Positions 49,601 to 60,011 of a stretch of DNA of 64,000 nucleotides are shown piece by piece; position 1 is the stretch's first letter, and each line of letters begins with the position of its first letter. Made by a program: the position numbers and the translations under genes. This DNA comes from Ziziphus jujuba. Taxonomy: Eukaryota; Streptophyta; Magnoliopsida; Rosales; Rhamnaceae. Below the pieces are notes generated by a model, which saw nothing but the letters and a program-made list of their open reading frames with translations, did not search any database and was not told the origin of the DNA. Where the stretch lies: positions 317,501 through 381,500 of the forward strand of contig NC_083388.1 of NCBI RefSeq assembly GCF_031755915.1. Reading direction: 5' to 3'.

Positions 49601-50548
49601 AGACAATGAATAATAAGGAAAAGGGAAAGAGGAGAAATTATAAAATTTGATAAATAAATTATATTAAGAGGAAAGGACACAAAATTTTGTCATGCTGCAC
49701 CAAAGGAAGGATGGCAAAACAATCAAATATTGTTATGAGGTAGGTAAAAGGCAAACCATGGTACTTATAAGAAGATTAAGTGCTAGAAATCTTTATACAA
49801 TCAGAAGATTTTTGACACTCCAACATATTTTTAGAGAATGTTCATTTATGGTGAGTATAGAAAAACGTTTCATGGTAAACAATCAGTGAGGTAGATAAAA
49901 AGGGTATCTTGGTACATAAATTGAGGAAATGGAAGCAATCTCAAGTGTTAGGACACCTTATTAAAATCAGAATTTTTTTACAAGACAGCCATTTTTTTAG
50001 GGTATGTTTAATTATGTAATATTGAATTCATTGCTAGAATATCCCATCAAACAATTGCTGATATGAATTTGCATTTGCACTGAGAGTGAGAGAGGTTTAG
50101 AGAAACAAGTCAGACCCAATTTAAGGTTGGTACATAAATTGAGGAAATGGAAGCAATCTCAAGTGTTAGGACACCTTATTAAAATCAGAATTTTTTTACA
50201 AGACAGCCATTTTTTTAGGGTATGTTTAATTATGTAATATTGAATTCATTGCTAGAATATCCCATCAAACAATTGCTGATATGAATTTGCATTTGCACTG
50301 AGAGTGAGAGAGGTTTAGAGAAACAAGTCAGACCCAATTTAAGGTTCCTCATCCTAGTAGCAGTGGTAGTAAGGGAGTAGTGTAAACAAGGAAAGAGAAA
50401 TATATACGTATATATGTGTATATATATATATATATAGACAGAGAGAGAGAGAGATGAACCTCTCGGCAGTGGCAACATTAGTAGAGACGTCGTCGGTGCA
50501 AGCGAATTGCAGAGCTGAAACCACCACCTCTCTTCTCCCTTTCTCCAT
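46642..50548 (-). CDS. CPA: N-carbamoylputrescine amidase, nine exons
   Basis: It converts N-carbamoylputrescine to putrescine, CO2 and ammonia, the last step of the arginine decarboxylase route to polyamines. Minus-strand exons: 50548-50460, 49443-49395, 49000-48909, 48716-48565, 48488-48442, 48333-48300, 47599-47433, 47009-46913, 46817-46642. They join in frame to 300 residues, the expected size. The nitrilase-superfamily catalytic triad is visible: Glu47 in QELFEGYYF, Lys120 in YRKSHIPDGPG and Cys157 in AICWDQWFPE. All introns use GT-AG. Intron 1 contains an exact 218-bp tandem duplication and intron 6 a 53-nt one. The start at 50548 gives MEKGRREVVVSALQF, directly at the domain start, so no targeting peptide is seen. 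Confidence 0.96.
47775..47880. repeat. 53-nt tandem duplication in amidase intron 6
   Basis: gttattgcttggtt(g/a)cataggttgaaagtttca recurs at 47775 and 47828. The copies differ at a few positions. Confidence 0.9.
49911..50346. repeat. Exact 218-bp tandem duplication in amidase intron 1
   Basis: 49911-50128 and 50129-50346 appear identical at every base by direct comparison. The unit starts ggtacataaattgagg and ends cccaatttaaggtt. The duplication lies wholly within intron 1, about 115 nt from exon 1. Confidence 0.95.
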
Positions 50549-51601
50549 TTCTCTCTCTCTCTCTCTAAAACCCCAGGACTGGAGGTGAAGCAGTGAAACT
50601 GGGAAAGTGGGTTTAGGACGATCTAATTTATTTATTTATTTATTTAGTTATTTATTTATTCATTTTTAAGTATTGTTGGTGTACTTTGTGGACAGATGGT
50701 CTACTTCTATTTAGATATTGGAATCTATATATAAAAAATTTCAAAAATATTTATTATAATTATTATTTAGTTGAAAACAATTGTACAGATAAGGTGTGCG
50801 GAATTCTTTCTTTTTCATTTTTTCCTCTTTTGTTTATTTGCCATTTTAAAAAGTTATATTATACGTATTTTTGTAAAATAAAGAATATGTATTATACGAT
50901 CTTATTTTCTCACATTTTAAAGTAACATCAACCATTGGATACTAAAATTATATAATATATATATATATATATATTGCCAATTATTTTTGAAGATTAGTAC
51001 TTCATAAATTAAAATTTTCACATTTTGAACAAGAAATCCTTGATTAAGCAAATCCCAATCATGGAAGAAAAAAAGACTCAATCCCAATCAAGGTATTCCT
51101 ATAGATCTAATTCAAATATGTTATTTTATTTTATTTTACATATTAAATCATTTTTATTATATAAGAAGAAGAAGAAAACTTATTTACTTGTTTCAAATTC
51201 CCCGGAGAAGAAGAAAAAGAAAAATATATACTTATTTGCTTCTCTGCACGTTTATCTTCATTCCAAAATTTTGTTATTTTAAGGTTGAAAACTTTGCTTG
51301 ATCCCAATTTCATTTTTTAGTGCTCTAAATCCAAATATTTTCCTTTTTAAATTAAATTGATTCAGCAATTACAATTGCACTGAAATAAAATGCAAGTAAC
51401 GCCCCTCAATTGCAAATATGTCCACAAATAGATAAAAAGATCATTGTAAATAACTCAATGTATCATATGAGATCGAACAAAAATACAGGGTATAAAGTCA
51501 GAGCTTTATTGTTTTTTCATCTATCCTTCAATTCTCCCAAAACAAGTTTTTAATAACCCATCGAAGCATGCAGTTCTTCTGTACTGAAAAGCATGTCAAC
51601 C
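50549..51601. other. Promoter side of the amidase gene and 3' flank of the mitochondrial gene
   Basis: A short CT-rich leader lies next to the amidase ATG (50548). TTTA repeats occur at about 50627-50665 and (TA)n at about 50957-50975. No gene recognised. Confidence 0.6.
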
Positions 51602-52740
51602 TCAATCCTGGACTTCAGGCTTCTTTGCATTGGATTTGAGATACCACCCCAAAGCACCCAAACCAGTTACAACACCTGCTACAACTGCATAATTTCTGTA
51701 CTTGTCAGTTGATACTCTCTCAGTGGATGCTCCACCTGCGGAAGAGGTCGAGCCACTAGGTTTGGAATCGGCCACGGATCCCCCTGAAGTTTCTGTAGCT
51801 TCATCTGGTTTAGGGCCCTGAGATTATCCACCCCATGAAGCAGAGGCTTTGAGGAAAGATGAATGACAACTAGAAGAAACTATGTTTCGGGCACAAAAAA
51901 CCAGATGGAAAAAACTAGGTTGGACAAAAACTTAAAAGAGGCAGGAACACAAAAATGTGAATTGACAAGTGCATATGACGGAAACACAAATTTGAATTAA
52001 GGGACAGTAACAGTGGCCATGAAGTTAAGATTCCAATTTACCCATGATCACAATTTATAAGGCAATAGCTAAGAAAATGTGTGATATGTTCATGGCATAT
52101 TCATTGAGAACATGGTAAAACAAGAAACAAAATTATTTAATTTGTACATACAAGGGATTAAGTTCCTATTTTATCAAAACTTGGCAGACAGGTAGCAAAG
52201 GTAAATGGGTTTTAAGTAAACTTGATGTATTGAACATCAAGATAGATGTTTCAACTTTGTTCACCAAATTAAAATGATCAGATAGCCTTGTATTGAAGAC
52301 AAAAATACACTAGGAATAAGTTGATGATACCTTGCGTGCAAGCTTCTCAAGCTTCTCTTGCTCAATTTTCTGTCATTTACAACAATTATATAGAAAACAG
52401 TAAGTATAAACAAACAACAAGCAAATTCAAATTCAGCATCATAACTTATACCAACCTAAACAATATCTCAGTCTAGTTGAGAACTAAGCAATACAAGACT
52501 GCTAGCTGAGATTATACACATAGACTTCCACAATTTAATAAATACATAAAATTTATAACAGACGCCCCCCAAAAAAAAAAAAATAATAAATAAATAAATG
52601 CAAAGGGCAAATGGAAAACATAAGACTGAGAAACTTGCCTTGATATAAACATTTTCTGCGGCTTTTTCCTCCTCGCTAAGTATTTTTCCACTACTTGAGA
52701 ACCTCCGAGGCACAAATCTTGCAACCATCCTCGATGCCAT
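51602..52740 (-). CDS. Small mitochondrial protein, At2g27730-like
   Basis: A 118-residue protein from exons 52740-52639, 52369-52331 and 51817-51602. The N-terminus MASRMVARFVPRRFSS is basic and amphipathic, typical of a mitochondrial presequence. Next come an acidic/basic helix segment (SEEEKAAENVYIKKIEQEKLEKLARK) akin to ATPase-inhibitor (IF1)-like helices, a Gly/Ser-rich linker, and a hydrophobic segment (NYAVVAGVVTGLGALGWYL). Arabidopsis At2g27730-type proteins have been reported in mitochondrial complex I preparations; the role is not settled. Intron 1 has a GC donor (AAG|GCAAGT) and needs it to join the conserved helix in frame. A 5' UTR intron probably ends just before the ATG (acceptor near 52760). 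Confidence 0.88.
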
Positions 52741-54816
52741 TGTTGTTGATTAGTTTCCCTGTAATTTATATTATAAACTAAAAATCATATCCTTTACATC
52801 TTTCAGATTCATTATAATTTCCTATGAACAAAAATACAGTTCCTTTATAAATTATTCCCCCAGATATTTATACCCACATAACATTTCAGGCAAAGAATAT
52901 TACTTTCTTCGACTAAGCTTTTTTTCTTTGTTATTATTATTATTATTATTTTTTTCCCTACAAAACTCACAAACAAGTTTGTATACATCCTAAATCATCC
53001 CCAAATCGTAAATGTAGAACAGGAATACAATAATCCCAAAAAGCTGTATCAAAATTAAACAGGAAATATGAAACAAAAATCAAAAATCGAAAATCAAAAG
53101 AGACGAATAACATACGCAAACAAACCCAAGCAGGCAAGCACTTCAAAGATTTTGACAAGAGAGAGAGAGCGAGAGCGAGAGAGAGAACGTAGGGCTTATA
53201 AACGGCAGACTCAGTTTAGGAAACGAACCTACATTCACCGTCTGATTGACGGTGCTGATTGATTCGCTGTGATCAGGTGTACCATGGAATCATGGGATTA
53301 ATGGTACTTTCCACTTTCCACCTGTTATTTAGATATTTGGTTTTTCAGAATCATCATTTAAAAAAATGTATATTCCCTATTTCAATTTTTACTTTTTGCA
53401 TCATTAAAATATTAATTTTATGAATTGATTTTTTTTTTCCTTTTATTTCGTTCCATCCTAATGAAAAATTTAAATAAAAAAATAACAAAATTAATTTTAA
53501 AAAATGGGATAAACAAAGTATTATTAAATGAAAATGTTTTAAAAAATATTATTTTATTTTATTTTCAATAAAATAATGACATATTTACCGTTATGCAAAA
53601 TAAACTGTTCCTCTGAATAAAAATAAATTTATCATAATTTTCATGAAGTTACACATTATTAGGGTGATGGGATGAGAAATACTATATAATGGTATGTTCT
53701 AAAATATCTTAGGTAGATTTTTTCTTCATTTTTAATTTTAATAATTATTAGATATATTCAACATGTTTTATATATTAGTTTTTTTTTTTTTTTCAGAAGA
53801 ATAAAGACGAGATGTTAGCGAACAAATTCTAAGAAATATAAAAGTATTTTTATTTATTTAAAAATGCTAATAAAAAAATATTACTTTTTTATATAAATAT
53901 ATTGCGGGTGAAAAAAAAAAAGAAAAAAGAAAAAGAGAGAGAAATATATATACATAGAAAGTGTCCGTATGTGTATGGGCATTTACCCGCGTCTCCTCGC
54001 TCCTTAACCTTGTTTCTCGGACCTTGATTGCATTTTCTCTCTGAGATTCTCAGTCTGTCGAACTCTGTTTCTCTCCAGTCTCCGTAGTTACCTGCTCGGC
54101 TGTTTGTAATCTACATCTGATCGCCTTTCTCTTTATTCGAGACTTGGGATTTTGGAGCTTCCATTCCAATCGGTGAACCCTTTTTGACATCTATACTTTA
54201 ATTTGGTTTTAGCCTTCAACACACTTCATTTTTATTTATTTTTTCAGCTTGGAGAATAATCCTAACTAAAATAATGTGATTTCCGAAAATAGTGTGCTGC
54301 TCAGCTGAGTTATATAAAACTGATCAGTTGGTTTTTTCAGTTGAATTTTGTGGTTTATGTGGGTTACCATATGAGTTTGTGCATGCAAATGGTGTTTTCA
54401 TATGTGATTCTATCTAATGGTGTTTAAAAGTGAATGATGTGGTGGATTATTTGGGATTCTTTATTTTTGTAGGTGTGCTTGAGAAGCTGGAAAACTCCCG
54501 CAGGTTTTGCCCTATTTAAAGTTTTGGATGAAGGGAAGCTCTCCAAAGTTGAGGTTTACATCTTCTGCAAACTTCTACTATGAACTTGTATTATCTGTAG
54601 CTGATAAGGAGAACAGTATTTTTAATTTCTTAAATCCAATATTGGTTTCACATTGATGGGAAACAAACATAAGCTGAATGTTTTTCAGGAATGTTTTGCT
54701 TTGTTGGATTTCAGTAATGAAAAATGATATAATTTTATTTGCGGTTACCTATACTTCTCAATAACCGAATGATATAATCAGTTTATTCTTCTTTTAGCTT
54801 GAAAAATTATTGAAAT

Positions 54817-54852
<36 letters not shown>

Positions 54853-54923
54853 TCATTGGGTTTATGCTGCAGGTCTTGTCGAAGGAATTATCCAGTTTTA
54901 TTTCAATATTGTTCTTGGTAGCT
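52741..54923. other. Divergent intergenic region with two 5' leaders
   Basis: It separates the mitochondrial gene (leftward) from the U11/U12-59K gene (rightward). A GA/CT-rich leader with GAGAGCGAGA at about 53161-53186 belongs to the left gene, and a pyrimidine-rich leader at about 53985-54171 to the right gene. The right leader appears spliced in the 5' UTR, with a donor-like GTGAAC after 54171 and an acceptor near 54472 and again near 54872. The middle (53290-53940) is A/T-rich with nothing recognised. A (TA)n lies at 54819-54849. Confidence 0.6.
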
Positions 54924-56834
54924 ATGAATCCAGTTCCATTCCAACCTGCATCAGCACCCTGGTTTCCAATGCTACCGCCTTACCTGCCAATCTCGAGTAC
55001 CTTTTGGGGAACCACAAACATGCGTTATCAGCTAAAGGACTTACAAGACACTATTGATCTTGCAAAAGCAATGTATGGTTTCTATTGAAATGGTGTTGCT
55101 TGTTAAACTATTAGAGGAATGGATAACAGCCCATTTGGTAGCTTATCATGTTGATTTGGTTTGTCACTTTTGTGTAGCATGCTGCACCTAAAGCTGTTTC
55201 TTTGAAAGCTGTGTTGGTCATCTTGTTAACTAAGATTGGAATGTTGTTTGATAGGGGGAAAGAGCTTCATATGTTGATGTCGATCGAAGATGGTAAAAGG
55301 TCTATGGAAGATGCGGATATTGTGTCTAATGATGCTTCAGTTGGAGGTTTCTCCCAACTTTTGGAAGACAGGAGCATTGATTTGGAATCCCAAATTTCAC
55401 TTTCACTGCGTGCTGCAAACTCTTTGATGTCCAAATTAAGAGTTCAGCTTGAACCATGTAGATTGATTACAGATGAAATGGCTCCATGGGAGGAAAAATC
55501 TGCTGCATTTAGATTATCCAACAAAATAAGAAAGTCAAAACGAAATAAGCATTGGAGGAAAAAAAAGAGGAAGCGAATTGCGGAAACATTTGCAAAGGTG
55601 GTTTTACTGCATCACTGTTTTTAGTTTTATTACACTTTTATGATTTTATATTCCCATACTGTTATATATCTTTCACTTTGCTCCCAAGTCATAAACTTTG
55701 CCCCATAGAATGCACCCATCTAATGCTTTATAGAAACTTTTCTTATTCCATTTTTATGTAATGAATAGGACTAATTTCATGATATTCATTTAAACAAACT
55801 GCAAGTTTGGACATCTAGTTTTTCTGCTTTTGAGGACAAAATGAAAAATCATGATGGCTGGGGGATGTAAAGTAAACTCTCTTTTAAAATTAATGTTGTC
55901 CTGTCACGTCTCTTCTTCTAAACTTATCTGCATATTCTTGTTATTATGACATTTAGGAACATGAAAGGTTTGAGCAAGCTGATCAGGAAGCTGATGAGTG
56001 GAGAGCCAGGGAGATTGCTAAAGATATTGCTAAGCGCAAGGTATTTTATTTATGTCTTGCCACATTCAACCATATAGCATTTGTTTGTCATTTGATGGTT
56101 CCTAAGGACTGTGAACTTGGAATGAGAATTTTTTTTTTTTTTTTTCCCCCATTTTCTTTCGAATATGATGGAAGCTTTTTAAGTTATATGATATTTATTT
56201 TCTATTTATGTAAGCAGCTTATATACAATTAAAATTGCTCCACTCTATTTATGGTTGCATGAAGTTGTACTGCTAATATTATTCCCTACTGACCATGGCA
56301 TGTGGGTTTTCAGGTGGAAAAGATGAAGGAAATTGCAAAGCTTAAAGCCAAAGAGGAGAAAGAGAGACTAGAATCTGAGGTAAGAATTGGTAGCTTTTCC
56401 GTTTTGCCCAGAGATTCCTGACAACAACTGTAAAGATTTTTGTTCTGTAGAGATCTTGCCTTCTTTTCCTTTCGATGCCAAGTTGACAATTGATTTCATA
56501 TTTCAGCTTGAGCTGGTGCTGATGGTGGAGAAATTGCAAGAATTACGTGCTATCAGAATTCAAAAATTGAAAAAACAAGGTCTCATTTTGTTCTTTATTC
56601 AGCATTTGTGCTTTCTTATGTTTACTATGATATCAAATATGAAGCTATAAGTTGTATATTTTACAATGAAGCTTTGTTTATGTAAAATTGTAGGAAAAAT
56701 GTTTAATTTCACTGCAGTTCCTAGTAGATTTTCTCCTAGACATGCATTTGACTGATAAGACTGTCTCCTCTAGGTTGATGAATGCATTGGAATAATTGTG
56801 TTGATAGTCGTTGTGTATATATCTATATAGCTAC

Positions 56835-56868
<34 letters not shown>

Positions 56869-58108
56869 TTACCTTGTTGAGTGAGGCAGGAATACTTCTT
56901 ATCTTACAAATTTGAACCTGACACCATATGTGTTGAGGACCAGGACTACCTATGACCAGAGCAATGCTAGTTTTGTTAGTATTTCTACATAATTGAATGG
57001 GTTGGGCTTTCATTTTTGGTTCCTTTTGGTGGAACATAATAATCCAGAGTCCTTAGTTCTAAATTTGTGCATGCATGTGTACACAGATTTGTAAGATTGC
57101 TTTTTTTATACTTGACATTTCTGTATTATTGAAAAATAATGTACTCAAGTAACTTATCCTATTTTCATTTGCTAAGAGAAACATGCATAATTATGCAGGT
57201 CATTTTCTCCCTGAAGAGGATGACAAGTTTCTTGAAAGAGTTCAAGCTGCTGTAGAGGAAGAAGAGCGTCAAGCTATAGCGGCAGCTGATACAGATGCTG
57301 CTAAGGATGCCATTGCAAATGCTGAGGAATCAAGGAAGACAACCCATAGTATTGGACATGATTCAAAAGATCCAAACATCGACAAAGGTAAAAGTAGTGA
57401 AGATAAAGACCGCACAAGCTCTAGGTCACTGACTGAAAAGGAATCTGAGGAACAAGTATTTGATACACAAGGATATTATGGAGCTTATGACTCTGTTGGA
57501 AACTTACCAATTGAATTCTATCACTATTATCATGGCAGCAGCACTGACATGGGCACCCTTATTGAGGTGAGGTGTTTTGAATTATTAATATTTCAGGCTG
57601 TCTAGGTTACTTCATTGTTAATTCTGTGAACATGGATGTATTCTGACTTCACTTGCATTGCATTTGGTTCTACTTTGGATGATAATGAGGACCATATTGT
57701 GTGCAGGTGAGAAGAACATGGGATGCATATTTAAGACCAGGTGGAAGGTGAGGATGTAACTTTTCCTGCTATTCGATGCTCAAATTTGTTTCAAGTTCTC
57801 TGTAGAGGTTTCTATTATGTATTTATTTATTTTTATTTTAGTTTATTTTATTTTTTTGGGGTGGGAGGGGGATGTACTTAAAGTCATCATGAAAGTTCTG
57901 CTTTAGTAGAATAAGTCTTTTTATGCTCTTTTACTTTAACCTACTATCACCATTGCCAACCTTCCTATAAGTGCAAAATAGTTAGCTTTCTTTTTGATAA
58001 ATAACTTTTTGGCACCGGGATTGGTGCAGCCGCATACCAGGGCACTGGGTTCTACCACCACCTCCAGCTGATGAGATATGGGCATCCTACTTGGTGGGGC
58101 CTAAATGA
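54924..58108 (+). CDS. U11/U12 snRNP 59 kDa protein (PDCD7-like), eight exons
   Basis: A component of the U11/U12 di-snRNP that recognises minor (U12-type) introns, together with U11-48K and 65K proteins. Exons 54924-55072, 55255-55597, 55957-56040, 56314-56379, 56507-56579, 57199-57566, 57707-57747 and 58030-58108 join to 400 residues. The N-terminus is Pro/Phe-rich (MNPVPFQPASAPWFPMLPPY). A very basic segment follows (NKHWRKKKRKRIAE), then a long charged coiled coil rich in Glu/Lys/Arg/Ala. The conserved C-terminus reads RRTWDAYLRPGGSRIPGHWV and PPPADEIWASYLV. No RNA-recognition motif is present, as expected for this subunit. Its own introns are ordinary GT-AG. The name rests on recognised plant homologues. 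Confidence 0.85.
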
Positions 58109-59588
58109 AGCCTACTTGAACTACAGAGTTGGTGGCAGGTTTTTCTTGAGGAGATTTTGGTATGTTGCAATTTCTCGTAGCAACTTTAAGGACTTACGTT
58201 TCGTTGGGGCAGTCTAGTAGACATAGTTTGCACTAGTAAATTTATTTAAATGCCTATCCTTTTGTGCCGGACAAAAATTCATCCATGATTCCTGGATGAG
58301 AGAAAAATTTACAGTTTGCACTACCTGTATATATAGATGTTGAGATATTATAAAATATCTGTAGTTCAACATGTTTGGCGTTTATTGCTTCCTTCCATGC
58401 ACATACTACGAAGCGTTCATTTGTCTTTTTTTTTTCTTTTTTATCCATAAGCGCTCAATTGTCTTAAACCTTAAAGAGAAACAATAAATCATATACAAAT
58501 GTGTTGCAAAGTTGCAATTACTTCTTATTACCAATTTTCTATCTATTTTCTCATTTCTATCAAAATTATGAAGGGGAAAAGGCTTCCACAAGCTGCTACC
58601 ATGGGACACGACAGACTTCATGGACGTTTCCAAGTATTGGACAGAAGAATAAATGGATTGGAGGATACCTCAAGCACTCAAAATTTGTACTGTTGGGTAC
58701 TTTTTCTATGCTCAAGGCTGCATTTTCGTTTTGGTGTTGTATTATAATTGGAATAATGTACCTTAAATGTTTTAGCAAGATTTTGTTGTAATAGAAACTC
58801 ATCAGTTGTGGTTAGCTGCCACGTTGGATTATTGCTAGTTTTGTTATTTTAGTGTAATGTTTAATGTAATTAGTTTAACAAAATAAGTCCATTTGCTGAC
58901 GAAGTGCCACAAGCAACATGCCTACCCAATCTTGGTTTGAACACAAAAAAGTAACTGGAGCATATCACTTCAGGTACTGAACAATATTCACCTATATGCA
59001 TATAAACCAATAAAAAAAAAAATTATCATATTAACATTTTTAAAATAAATGCATATAAACTAAGTATCAAACCGGATAGCAAATAACAAATATACGGGCA
59101 TTTTATTTACATTTATATTTTGAAATATGATTATTAATTTTCGTAGTGTTACCATTTTAAACTTTTAAAAATTATTTTATTGACATTCTATAGTTTTATT
59201 TGTGAAGAAAACGGTGTAAATATTCAAGCAAAAAAAGAAAACGGTGTAAATAATTATAGTGGGAAAAATTATTATTTTTTATTGATATGTATGGATAATT
59301 TTACAAAATTCATTAGACAAAAGCTCATAATTGGACTAAGGTGACATGAAAACAATTGTTCATGAGCAACATGATCATTTCTAAATTTGGGAGGTAAAGC
59401 ACAAAAAATGCAATAGTTGAAGATGGTAAAGTGTAATTTAACCATTTTAAATTTATCATATCTTATATTTTTCTTCCCAATATTTAATCGGGTCAATCCG
59501 CAACACAACCCGACATAGACATGATGATGTGTCCCCAATACCCGAATCCGAATCCGGTTAAAGTTTCCCATACCCGGCCTTTTGGGGT
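58109..59588. other. 3' flank of U11/U12-59K and upstream of the L10a gene
   Basis: The 3' UTR is followed by A/T-rich spacer. Complexity rises from about 59460 (cccgacatagacatgatgatg...) toward the L10a promoter. No additional gene recognised. Confidence 0.6.
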
Positions 59589-59670
59589 CCAATGGAAAGC
59601 AATTTCTTATATAACGCTTCCTTAGCCAGTTAGCCGCCGGAAAAACCCTAGCTTACAGAATTCTCTCTCT
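59589..59670 (+). promoter_or_regulatory. Core promoter and leader of the L10a gene
   Basis: In order: CCAAT (59589-59593), TTATATAAC as TATA box (about 59608-59616), and the telo-box AAACCCTA (59643-59650), then a pyrimidine-rich leader. Telo-boxes near the start site are typical of plant ribosomal protein genes. A 5' UTR intron probably starts near 59671 (GGTAATTC) and ends at 59966. Confidence 0.7.
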
Positions 59671-60011
59671 GGTAATTCTCTACTTCTCTGTTGTTGTTTC
59701 ATTTTCCTGCTTTTACTATCTGGATGTTTGAGCTTTCTGTCAGTTCCAGACAATGTAGGAAAGGGTGTAGTAAAGTTTTGATCTTTCCTCTGTCTTCCCC
59801 ATGGTTATTAGATCCCAAATTATCTTATTTTTCTCTAATTGCTAGCTTTTTTTTTTTTTTTTTTCCCCTTTTGTATTGGATTTAAATTGGGTTTTCAGTT
59901 TTTAGTGCTTTAATCTTATCATATAGATTGAGTAATTTGTTGCTTTTGATGGTTTATTTATCGTAGGTGGGAATACCTGAAGTGGGTCACTGAGAAGGCT
60001 AAGTTTCAATC

